DNA of 64,000 nt from Mycolicibacterium pyrenivorans (GTDB lineage: Bacteria; Actinomycetota; Actinomycetes; Mycobacteriales; Mycobacteriaceae), in assembly GCF_025821625.1 (NCBI RefSeq), contig NZ_JACKSH010000101.1:37624-101623 (forward strand). The letters are read 5' to 3'. This document shows, piece by piece, positions 57,476 through 64,000 of this stretch. The translations under genes and the position numbers were made by a program. The notes below the pieces were generated by a model. That model made no database searches. It was not told the DNA's origin and worked only from the letters and a program-made list of their open reading frames with translations. How positions within the stretch are numbered: position 1 is the first letter of the stretch; the number at the start of each line of letters is the position of its first letter.

Positions 57476-58168
57476 TCAGACCTTCTCGACCTTGACGGTG
57501 TGGGCCATCTCGTGGGGGAGCTCGACCTGTTCGTGGCCCGGGATGACGATCATGACGCCGCCGTGGTTGTTGACCTCGACGGTCACGCGGGCGTTGGGCA
57601 CCACACCGGCGTCCTTGAGCCGGGCGATCAGGTCGGCGTCGCCCTGGACATGTTCGGTCAGCTGCCGCACCACCACCGCGACCGGCATGCCCGCGGGAAG
57701 CTCGGTCAGGCGGACCAGGTTCATGGCGTCGTTGATCAGGTCGTCCCCGACCCCGAGCTCGGACAGGCCGGGGATGGGGTTTCCGAACGGGGATGTGGTG
57801 GGGTTGTTGAGCACCTGGACGAGGCGGCGCTCGACGTCCTCGCTCATCACGTGCTCCCAGCGACAGGCTTCGGCGTGCACCTCCTCCCACGGCAACCCGA
57901 TGACGTCGACCAGGAGCCGCTCGGCGAGGCGGTGCTTGCGCATCACCGCGACGGCCAGCCCGCGGCCCTTGTCGGTCAGCTCGAGGTGCCGGTCACCGGC
58001 GACGTGCAGGAGCCCGTCGCGCTCCATCCGGGACACGGTCTGGCTGACGGTGGGTCCACTCTGATCGAGACGTTCCGCGATCCGCGCACGCAGCGGGATG
58101 ACGCCCTCTTCCTCGAGGTCGTAGATGGTTCGCAGATACATCTCGGTGGTATCGACCAGATCGTTCAT
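57476..58168 (-). CDS. ideR: iron-dependent repressor IdeR
   Basis: A 230-residue DtxR-family regulator that uses Fe2+ to repress siderophore genes and activate storage genes. The N-terminal winged helix (MNDLVDTTEMYLRTIYDLEEE start; QSGPTVSQTVSRMERDGLL), metal-binding CRWEHVMSEDVERR (about 102-115) and a C-terminal SH3-like domain (about 148-230) are all present. Start MNDLVD at 58168 is chosen because the length then equals M. tuberculosis IdeR; the open upstream frame is unrelated. It is downstream of sigB beyond a strong terminator. Confidence 0.96.
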   Translation of the reverse strand: MNDLVDTTEMYLRTIYDLEEEGVIPLRARIAERLDQSGPTVSQTVSRMERDGLLHVAGDRHLELTDKGRGLAVAVMRKHRLAERLLVDVIGLPWEEVHAEACRWEHVMSEDVERRLVQVLNNPTTSPFGNPIPGLSELGVGDDLINDAMNLVRLTELPAGMPVAVVVRQLTEHVQGDADLIARLKDAGVVPNARVTVEVNNHGGVMIVIPGHEQVELPHEMAHTVKVEKV

Positions 58169-58270
58169 TCGCACACCCTCCGTCTGTCGAGAGTCTACCG
58201 GTCGACCCGTCTGAACAGCGGTGCTTCCTGGGGCGACACGGCCCACACCACCGGCGACAAGGGACAGCAG

Positions 58271-58298
58271 AAAGCCCGCCGGGGATCCGGCGGGCTTT
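58271..58298 (-). terminator. strong hairpin terminator downstream of sigB
   Basis: A perfect 12-bp stem (aaagcccgccgg with ccggcgggcttt) and a GGAT loop. It lies 23 bases after the sigB stop on the minus strand and 103 bases before the ideR ATG, so it separates sigB from ideR transcripts. A run of Ts follows the stem only as TTTC, usual for mycobacteria. Confidence 0.88.
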
Positions 58299-58321
58299 CC
58301 CACGAGATTGGTCGGGGGTCG

Positions 58322-59281
58322 TCAGCTGGCGTAGGAACGCAACCGGTCGGCACGTTCGCCGTTGCGGAGCTTCGCCATCACCTCGCGCTCGATCTGGCGC
58401 ACGCGTTCGCGGGACAGCCCGAACAGCTTGCCGATCTGGTCCAGGGTGCGCGGCTGACCGTCGTCCAGCCCGAACCGCAGGCGAATGACCTGCTGTTCGC
58501 GCTCGTCCAGGGTGGTCAGCACGTACCGGATGTCGGTGTGCAGCAGCTCGGAGATCACGGCGTTCTCCGCGGACATCGCCTCGGCGTCCTCGATGAAATC
58601 GCCGAGGGGTGCTTCCTCGTCGCTGCCCACAGGCATGTCCAGGCTCACCGGGTCGCGGCTGTGCGACAGGAGGTCGGCGATCTTCTCGGCGGGGATCCCG
58701 GATTCTTCGGCCAGCTCTTCGTCGGTGGCGTCGCGGCCCAGATTCTGGTGCATCTCGCGCTTGATCCGGGCGAGCTTGTTGACCTGCTCGACCAAGTGGA
58801 CGGGCAGCCGGATGGTGCGGCTCTGGTCGGCCATCCCTCGCGTGATCGCCTGCCGGATCCACCACGTCGCATACGTGGAGAACTTGAAGCCCTTGGCGTA
58901 GTCGAACTTCTCCATCGCGCGGATCAGGCCCAGGTTGCCCTCCTGGATCAGGTCGAGCAGCGGCATCCCGCGGCCGGTGTAGCGCTTGGCCAGCGACACC
59001 ACCAGTCGCAGGTTCGCCTCCAACAGATGGCGGCGCGCCGCCTCACCGTCGCGGACCACAGCGGCGAGGTCGCGTTTGCGGTTGTCGCCCAGACGTTTAC
59101 GGGTATCGAGCAGATGCTGCGCGTACAGGCCGGCTTCGATCCGCTTGGCGAGTTCCACCTCGTCGGCCGCGTTGAGCAGCGCGGTCTTGCCGATGCCGTT
59201 CAAATAGACGCGCACCAAGTCCGCGGCAGGGCTCTGAGCATCAAGATCTTGGTCAACGCGACTGCTGGTGGCAATTGCCAT
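58322..59281 (-). CDS. sigB: RNA polymerase sigma factor SigB
   Basis: A 319-residue group 2 sigma-70 factor. Region 1.2 [21 protein letters not shown], region 2 [20 protein letters not shown] and [19 protein letters not shown], 2.4 [15 protein letters not shown], region 3 and region 4.2 [19 protein letters not shown] are complete. SigB supports transcription in stress and late growth. A SigE/SigH-type promoter lies upstream. It lacks the long N-terminal region 1.1 of SigA, as expected for SigB. Confidence 0.96.
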   Translation of the reverse strand: MAIATSSRVDQDLDAQSPAADLVRVYLNGIGKTALLNAADEVELAKRIEAGLYAQHLLDTRKRLGDNRKRDLAAVVRDGEAARRHLLEANLRLVVSLAKRYTGRGMPLLDLIQEGNLGLIRAMEKFDYAKGFKFSTYATWWIRQAITRGMADQSRTIRLPVHLVEQVNKLARIKREMHQNLGRDATDEELAEESGIPAEKIADLLSHSRDPVSLDMPVGSDEEAPLGDFIEDAEAMSAENAVISELLHTDIRYVLTTLDEREQQVIRLRFGLDDGQPRTLDQIGKLFGLSRERVRQIEREVMAKLRNGERADRLRSYAS

Positions 59282-59318
59282 TTACGGCCTCCTGATCGGG
59301 TCGAACTTTCATGAGCTA

Positions 59319-59346
59319 CAACGCCCTACGCCCGCAAAGAGTTCCC
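59319..59346 (-). promoter_or_regulatory. SigE/SigH-type promoter of sigB
   Basis: On the minus strand GGGAAC (59346-59341), 17 bases, then CGTTG (59323-59319), 37 bases before the sigB ATG. This is the extracytoplasmic sigma pattern known for M. tuberculosis sigB, which is activated by SigE and SigH. Confidence 0.75.
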
Positions 59347-59429
59347 AACCTTGCCGTCGTTCACACCTGCTGAGCTGCGGTTATCGCAGCCAGACCTGAG
59401 AATGTGCTGAGAAGTGCGCCTGAAGAAGC

Positions 59430-59879
59430 TCAGCGCGGAACATCGCCACTGGAACGGTCGGAATCGTGGAAACCGTCTGCCTCGTGCCGCGACTCGGCGG
59501 AGTCGTGCGGCTCGGTCAAGGGCGGCTTGCCGTAGATCGCCGGACGGTCCGCGCTCGGGAACAGGGGAATGCGGCCCTTCGAGTCGTAGCGCCGCGGCTC
59601 CTCAGCGCGGCGGGGCGGCCGGTCGTTGGCGATCAGAACAGCCATCCACGGCAGCGGAATCGACAACACGATGATCGCCAGTGAGAGCAGGCCGTTGTGC
59701 CAGATGCCGTAGGCGGCGGCGGCGAGGATGAGGGCAGGCACGCGGAACGACATCAGCGTCAGGTACTTGCGTACCCGCTGACGGTGCTGCTCCTCGTAGG
59801 CGGGGGCGGCCCTGGTGATCAGAACGGGCCGGCCCTCGTCGTCGAAGCCGTCGAAACTCAGCTCTTGGCCGTGTTTCAT
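59430..59879 (-). CDS. DUF3099 membrane protein (Rv2709-like)
   Basis: A 149-residue protein with a soluble start, then two membrane helices (about 48-66 and 70-90, YLTLMSFRVPALILAAAAYG onward) and a Pro/Arg/Ser-rich tail. It matches DUF3099 in length and layout. The function is unknown. It diverges from the DUF3039 gene with 69 bases between starts and lies upstream of sigB on the same strand. Confidence 0.82.
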   Translation of the reverse strand: MKHGQELSFDGFDDEGRPVLITRAAPAYEEQHRQRVRKYLTLMSFRVPALILAAAAYGIWHNGLLSLAIIVLSIPLPWMAVLIANDRPPRRAEEPRRYDSKGRIPLFPSADRPAIYGKPPLTEPHDSAESRHEADGFHDSDRSSGDVPR

Positions 59880-59948
59880 GCCTCTACTGTTCCACATCTG
59901 GACCCGGGTGCGCCCATCGCGTTTCTTACCGATCTCTTGCGGGGCAGA

Positions 59949-60194
59949 ATGGACCCCATGGACACCCAGACCATCGAACGCACCGAGACCGACGAACGCG
60001 TCGACGACGGGACGGACAGCGACACTCCCAAGTTCTTCCACTACGTCAAGAAGGACAAGATCGCCGAGAGCGCGGTCATGGGCACCCACGTCGTCGCGTT
60101 GTGCGGCGAGGTGTTTCCGGTGACGCGATCGGCCAAGCCGGGGTCACCGGTGTGCCCCGACTGCAAGAAAATCTACGAGCAGCTCAAGAAGTAG
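59949..60194 (+). CDS. DUF3039 small zinc-ribbon-like protein (Rv2708c-like)
   Basis: An 81-residue cytosolic protein. The conserved C-terminal half reads FFHYVKKDKIAESAVMGTHVV then ALCGEVFPVTRSAKPG and CPDCKKIYEQL; the cysteines (ALCG, CPDC) may hold zinc. It matches DUF3039, of unknown function. Two ATGs, at 59949 and 59958, are possible. Its end overlaps the convergent YihY gene by 11 bases. Confidence 0.84.
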   Translation: MDPMDTQTIERTETDERVDDGTDSDTPKFFHYVKKDKIAESAVMGTHVVALCGEVFPVTRSAKPGSPVCPDCKKIYEQLKK

Positions 60195-61203
60195 CGGTGT
60201 CGCCGTTGGCGACCCCGCCGGGCCCATCCGGGCGGGCGGCCGCGCCGGCGCCGCCGTTGAGTGATTCGGCCTTGCCCTCCAGCCACCACCGGAAGCGCTT
60301 GGCGTGGGTGTCCGGAGCGGGCCACTCTTCCTGGACGGCGGCGTTGAGTTCGGCGCCGAGCATGATCGCGAAGCCCAGGAAGAACGCGAACAGCAGGAAC
60401 GCGATCGGTGTCGCCAGCGCGCCGTAGGTGTAACCGGTGCCGGTGATCCAGGTCAGATAGACCCGCAACCCCCATGTCGCGACGAGGAACACCACTGCGG
60501 CGAGCACCGAGCCGGTCAGCAGCCGATGCGACGGCAGCGGCTTGGGCAGCGACACCCGGTACAGCAGGTTGAACGCCACCACCAGGGCCAGGAAGAGCAC
60601 CGGGTAATAGCCGAACTGCAACACCTTGTCCCAGCTGTCAGGGATGAATTCGGCGACCTTACGCGGCCCCAGGGCGAGGAACGGTGCGCTCAGGATGGCA
60701 CCGACGAGCATCACGACATACAAGCCCAGCGCGTAGAACCGCTGCCGGACGGGATGGCGCAGCGGCGTCTGGTCGTGGGCTTCGGTGATGGAGTCCACGA
60801 ACGCCGAGATCGCCGACGACCCCGCCCACAGCGAGATCACGAACCCCAGCGACACCACCGCGCCACGGGCGCCGAGGACGATGTCGCGCACGGTCGGCTC
60901 GATGATCTCGACGACCACGTTCGGGGAGAAGAACCGCCCGGCCGTGCTGATCAGCTGGTTCTCGATCATCGGCAGGGTCTCGGGACCGAACATCGGCGCG
61001 ATGTAAGCCAGACTTCCCAACATTCCCAGCAGCAGCGGGGGCAGCGACAGCGCGCACCAGAACGCTGCCTGGGCTGACTCCGAGAAGATGGAGTCATCCC
61101 AGCTTTTCAAAAGTGTGCGTCCGGTGATGTGTCGAATGTGGTGGCGTGACGGCTTGGCCCTCGTTGATGGCCGCCCGGGTGAGCGTGCTGACTGGTCAGT
61201 CAT
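60184..61203 (-). CDS. YihY/BrkB-family membrane protein (Rv2707-like)
   Basis: A 339-residue integral membrane protein with about six helices in the order typical of YihY/virulence factor BrkB (once called ribonuclease BN). Family features: SESAQAAFWCALSLPPLLLG near residue 42, ISLWAGSSAISAFVDSITEAHD, and FAIMLGAELNAA near the end. The transported or bound molecule is unknown. The last 11 bases overlap DUF3039. Confidence 0.87.
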   Translation of the reverse strand: MTDQSARSPGRPSTRAKPSRHHIRHITGRTLLKSWDDSIFSESAQAAFWCALSLPPLLLGMLGSLAYIAPMFGPETLPMIENQLISTAGRFFSPNVVVEIIEPTVRDIVLGARGAVVSLGFVISLWAGSSAISAFVDSITEAHDQTPLRHPVRQRFYALGLYVVMLVGAILSAPFLALGPRKVAEFIPDSWDKVLQFGYYPVLFLALVVAFNLLYRVSLPKPLPSHRLLTGSVLAAVVFLVATWGLRVYLTWITGTGYTYGALATPIAFLLFAFFLGFAIMLGAELNAAVQEEWPAPDTHAKRFRWWLEGKAESLNGGAGAAARPDGPGGVANGDTATS

Positions 61204-61230
61204 GACCAGACCAGCATCGCCGATTCGAGG

Positions 61231-61422
61231 CTATGGCTCCAGCGGGCTGACTTCGATGACCGCGGCCAGCTCGACAAGCTTCGCCTCGTGCTCGTTGGCG
61301 TGATGCTGGCAGAACAACAGTTCGGCGCCCGAAGGAAGCTTCGCCCGCACCCGGGCCGCGGCGCCACAACGATCGCAGCGATCAGCCTTGGTCAATTCGG
61401 GACTGGTGAGCGTTGCGGTCAT
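61231..61422 (-). CDS. small zinc-binding DUF7455-like protein
   Basis: A 63-residue protein starting MTATLTSPELTKADRCDRCG. A single zinc-knuckle pattern is seen: C-D-R-C near residue 17 and LFCQHHANEH near residue 40, giving four ligands (C, C, C, H). GGAGG lies 5 bases before the chosen ATG. It is known only as a conserved actinobacterial small protein. It precedes the YihY gene on the same strand with 27 bases between. Confidence 0.75.
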   Translation of the reverse strand: MTATLTSPELTKADRCDRCGAAARVRAKLPSGAELLFCQHHANEHEAKLVELAAVIEVSPLEP

Positions 61423-61554
61423 GGCACCTCCATAGGGTGTAGCGACGTACATCTACTCTGTCAGACGCTTGGGCTTCCGGCCTTGTTCCCCGGGGGTTTA
61501 CGGGTGTGTCGTGTCTCACGGATACCCGTGTTGCGACGGTTGGGGGCTGACGGT

Positions 61555-61926
61555 ATGACTTCCGAGCCGGATTCCGTCGTCGACGTGCTCGTTCATCTGT
61601 GTACCGCCAAGGAGTGGGACGCGGCGCGCCGTTGCGGTGCGTTGCGGCCCGATTCGCTGGACGGCGCGGGCTTCGTGCACCTGTCGAGCCCGCAGCAGGT
61701 GCATCTGCCGGCCAACCGGCTGTACGCCGGTCGGACCGATCTGGTGCTGCTCCGCATCGACGCCGCACGTCTCTCCTCGCCTGTGTGCTGGGAACCCGGA
61801 GTCCCAACGGATCCCGATGGCATGGTGTTCCCACATTTGTACGGACCCCTACCTGTCACGGCTGTGATTAGCGTCACTCGCTACCTGCCCGATGGGGCCG
61901 GTCGGTTCGCGGCTCTCGACGGCTGA
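61555..61926 (+). CDS. DUF952 family protein
   Basis: A 123-residue protein with the family pattern VHLCTAKEWDAARRCGALRPDS, GFVHLSSPQQVHLPANRLYAG and FPHLYGPLPVTAVISV. DUF952 proteins have a barrel related to glutathione or ADP-ribosyl-binding folds and no defined activity. It is soluble. It converges on the RidA-like gene with 13 bases between stops. Confidence 0.86.
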   Translation: MTSEPDSVVDVLVHLCTAKEWDAARRCGALRPDSLDGAGFVHLSSPQQVHLPANRLYAGRTDLVLLRIDAARLSSPVCWEPGVPTDPDGMVFPHLYGPLPVTAVISVTRYLPDGAGRFAALDG

Positions 61927-61939
61927 ACGGGCGCTCGAC

Positions 61940-62308
61940 TCAGTCCGTCACGTACGCGTCGACCTCGATCTCGACCACCAGTTCCGGTGCGATCAGGGCA
62001 GACACCTCCACCATGGTCGTCACCGGCCGGATGTCACCGAACACCTCGGCATGCACCGCACCGACCTCACGCCACGCCGCGACGTCGGTGACGAAGATCC
62101 GGCTGCGCACCACGTCCGACAGCGACGACTCCACCTCGGCCAGCGCGATCTCGATGCGGCGCAGGGCTTCCCGGGTCTGGGCCGCCGGGCCGTCGCCCGG
62201 TGCCGTCGTGCCCGCGACCACGACGTGCGGTCCGATGCGCACCGCGCGCGAGTAGCCGACGAGGTTTTCGAACTCCGAGCCCGAGGAGACATTGATGCGC
62301 TGTGTCAC
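61940..62308 (-). CDS. RidA/YjgF-family protein
   Basis: A 122-residue RidA-like protein. Typical features: VVVAGTTAPGDGPAAQTREALR (about 29-50), the helix RIEIALAEVESSLSDVVRSRIFV and the C-terminal LVVEIEVDAYV. True RidA enzymes, which deaminate reactive enamines, have a catalytic Arg near the C-terminus that is not seen here, so this is more likely a Rid2-7-type relative. The GTG start follows TACGTT (62320-62315, minus strand) by 6 bases, which supports it. Confidence 0.82.
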   Translation of the reverse strand: MTQRINVSSGSEFENLVGYSRAVRIGPHVVVAGTTAPGDGPAAQTREALRRIEIALAEVESSLSDVVRSRIFVTDVAAWREVGAVHAEVFGDIRPVTTMVEVSALIAPELVVEIEVDAYVTD

Positions 62309-62355
62309 GGTGCCAACGTACGTCGCCGCGATGTGACTCAATACACTCACCGCTC

Positions 62356-63138
62356 GTGGGAATACTCTTTGGGTTCGCGCCGTGGATCGTCTACTGGGTG
62401 CTCGTGGGCAACGTCCCCTTCGTCGCGGCCGTCCTGGTCGCGTTCACCGTCGCGATTGCCGCGTTCGTCCTCGCGCGGCTCAGCGGGTCGCCGGGGCGGA
62501 CACTGGAAATCGGCGCGGTTGCAACCTTTTTCATCCTGACCGTGCTCACCTTCACGGTGAGCCAGGGGTTCATGGAGCGCTGGATACAGCCACTGAGCAC
62601 CGGCGGGATCTTCCTGGTGTCATTGATCAGCGCGCTGATCGGCAGGCCGTTCGTGCGCGAGTTCGCCGAAGCCGGTCAGCCCAAAGAGGTCGTCGAGAGC
62701 GAACCATTCCTCCGCATCACCTCGCTGCTGACCTGGATCTGGATCGCGGTGTTCGGCGGCATGACGGTGTCGTCGGCGATCCCGCCGATCGTGCAGGGCG
62801 ATGCGACCCTTCTGGACACCCGCACACCGCTGTCGTTCGTCTGCTACTGGGTGGTGCCGTTCGCGCTGCTGGGCCTGGCCGCCCTGCTGACGCGGGTGCT
62901 GCCCGACCGGATGACACCGCCCGCCGAGGAACTCGTCCGCAAGACGACGTTCGTCGCCTTCGCCGAGGCGGAGATCGACCAACTGATCTACCTGGCCACC
63001 GAGCACGCCAACCGGGAGGTCGGTGCGGGGAAAGAGGCCTACGACGTCAGGATCGGCAGCAAGGGCATCCCCCTCGTCGGCGACGAGACACGCGAATCCT
63101 GGCCATCGACCTACAAGGTGCGCGAGCGCAAGCGCTGA
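62356..63138 (+). CDS. multispan membrane protein of unknown function
   Basis: A 260-residue protein with six to seven hydrophobic segments (about 3-20, 24-42, 50-68, 78-98, 122-142 and 165-190) and a charged cytosolic C-terminal domain of about 70 residues (EELVRKTTFVAFAEAEIDQL). Parts of the membrane region resemble intracellular septation protein A-type layouts, but the match is weak. The GTG start is 8 bases after TACACT (62342-62347). It diverges from the RidA-like gene with 47 bases between starts. Confidence 0.78.
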   Translation: MGILFGFAPWIVYWVLVGNVPFVAAVLVAFTVAIAAFVLARLSGSPGRTLEIGAVATFFILTVLTFTVSQGFMERWIQPLSTGGIFLVSLISALIGRPFVREFAEAGQPKEVVESEPFLRITSLLTWIWIAVFGGMTVSSAIPPIVQGDATLLDTRTPLSFVCYWVVPFALLGLAALLTRVLPDRMTPPAEELVRKTTFVAFAEAEIDQLIYLATEHANREVGAGKEAYDVRIGSKGIPLVGDETRESWPSTYKVRERKR

Positions 63139-63416
63139 CACAGAAAAATTTGTCGTCGGCCGCGAGCTATGGCATTCGCAGCGAAGTTTGCGAGTTCTGC
63201 ACACCACTTGTGAAGGCGATACCGCGGCCCGTTACCTGCGAATTCATGGCGGGCGCCGAGCTTCGCCCGATTCTGCGAGTTCCGGCCCGGAATACTGATT
63301 CGGCAAACAATCGCACGACGTGATTATCCGGACCTGCGGAAGTAATTGACCGAGTTGACGATTTGCCGTGTTAGATTCCGGCGAATTCATGAGCACCAGC
63401 AGATCGGGGGATCCGC
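63139..63416. other. 278-base intergenic region before the PGRS-like gene
   Basis: No convincing gene is seen. It is more AT-rich than its surroundings. gcgaattcatg occurs twice, at about 63237 and 63380. TTGACC (63346-63351) with TAGATT (63372-63377) could be a promoter, but the spacing of 20 is long. Confidence 0.4.
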
Positions 63417-64000
63417 ATGCCTGAAAGTCACCGGACCGCACGTGGCGTGACCGACAGCGGTGGGGCGACCACCGCCAACCGTTGGCTCGCTGCCGGGATG
63501 AGTGGAGCCGCCGTCGTCGGCTTCGGGCTGCTGCTGGCGGCGCAGTCCGATGCCCCGACCGCCACCGTCAGGGCCGTCGAACTGGCCTCCTTCGATTCGC
63601 TGCTGACGCCGAATGCGCCTGTTTCCGAAGAACTCTGGTGGTTGTCAGACGGCGACTCCTCACGTGACCGCGTCGGCGCCGCGAATTCGCCCCAGGTCCG
63701 TGCCGCGGTACCGATGATGGGCGACGGCGGGTGGCTGATCGGCGATGGCGTCGATGCTTCCGCGGACTGCACGGGATCGGCGTGCAACGGCCGCAATGGC
63801 GGGCTGCTCTGGGGAAGTGGCGGCGACGGAGCCAACGGCGGCCATGGCGGTCACGCCGGGTTGTTCGGCGGCGACGGCGGCCGCGGCGGCGACGGCACGC
63901 GTCCGGGACAAGCCGGCGGCGACGGCGGCAATGCCGGACTGCTCGCCTCCTCCGGTGACGGCGGCGACGGGGGACACGGCGCCGACGGCGCAGAGGGCAT
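63417..64000 (+). CDS. exported PGRS-like glycine-rich protein lacking a PE domain (cut by window edge)
   Basis: The ATG at 63417 opens a frame that is still open at 64000 and gives 194 residues. A hydrophobic segment at about 23-44 (NRWLAAGMSGAAVVGFGLLL) acts as a signal or anchor. A linker of about 65 residues follows, then a cysteine pair in DCTGSACNG, then many GGxGG repeats (GGDGANGGHGGHAGLFGGDG and similar). The repeats are those of PE_PGRS proteins, but no PE domain is present, as seen in fast-growing mycobacteria. The glycine repeats may bind calcium and lie at the cell surface. The C-terminus is outside the window. Confidence 0.82.
   Translation, partial: MPESHRTARGVTDSGGATTANRWLAAGMSGAAVVGFGLLLAAQSDAPTATVRAVELASFDSLLTPNAPVSEELWWLSDGDSSRDRVGAANSPQVRAAVPMMGDGGWLIGDGVDASADCTGSACNGRNGGLLWGSGGDGANGGHGGHAGLFGGDGGRGGDGTRPGQAGGDGGNAGLLASSGDGGDGGHGADGAEG

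Noticed and set aside
58271..58298. An IdeR operator
   Set aside because: The hairpin is GC-rich and unlike the TTAGGTTAGSCTAACCTAA iron box; its position after sigB fits a terminator.

Overview
This is a GC-rich actinobacterial chromosome segment, clearly mycobacterial. It carries, in the order known from M. tuberculosis (Rv2751 region down to Rv2707 region, inverted), ftsK, argA, pgsA3, clgR, pspA, pspM, ephG, recA-recX, miaB, miaA, dapF, hflX, lexA, chiZ, nrdR, sthA, ideR and sigB. The PE-less PGRS protein at the right edge, the group 1h hydrogenase cluster next to recA (as in M. smegmatis) and the overall gene set point to a fast-growing Mycolicibacterium-type species. The species cannot be named from sequence alone.

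Layout. 1-2214: minus-strand operon of a quinol monooxygenase-like protein, a mycofactocin-type SDR, a methyltransferase and the first 30 codons of a response regulator. 2408-10925: ftsK, argA, pgsA3, a shortened CinA-like gene, then the envelope-stress block clgR-pspA-pspM behind a SigE-type promoter, ephG, a glycosyltransferase and DUF3046. 10992-25223: a 14-kb minus-strand island encoding a complete cytosolic group 1h [NiFe] hydrogenase (hypAB, hhyS, hhyL, a NifU/Rieske-like protein, four cluster-specific proteins of unknown function including a 39-residue membrane peptide, a maturation protease, two hypC copies, hypF, hypD, hypE). 26232-29033: recA, interrupted by a 368-residue LAGLIDADG intein, and recX; recA has both a LexA box and a PafBC-type promoter. 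29125-43277: a FAD monooxygenase, small membrane proteins, the gluABCD transporter, tRNA-modification genes (miaB, miaA), dapF and hflX. 43278-46222: an RhlE-type helicase with a long leader, and a decayed bisC-like molybdoenzyme pseudogene. 46333-49742: fadE and an LGFP-repeat envelope protein. 49754-59346: the lexA/chiZ divergent SOS region, nrdR, PhzF-like protein, hydrolase, PAC2 protein, sthA, DUF4192 protein, ideR and sigB. 59430-64000: small conserved DUF genes, a YihY membrane protein, a RidA-like protein, and a secreted PGRS-like protein running off the end.

How the genes work together. The hydrogenase island supplies the structural subunits, a putative electron-transfer partner and a full nickel/cyanide-ligand maturation pathway for scavenging H2 at low concentration. 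The DNA-damage genes (recA/recX, lexA, chiZ) share LexA boxes, and two of the promoters (recA, chiZ) also carry the LexA-independent RecA-NDp motif. ClgR, PspA and PspM form the mycobacterial membrane-stress system, and SigE-type promoters precede both clgR and sigB. Many genes look leaderless: an ATG or GTG lies 6-8 bases after a TANNNT -10 box.

No CRISPR array, tRNA, rRNA, insertion sequence or prophage was seen. No gene-free stretch exceeds 300 bases.
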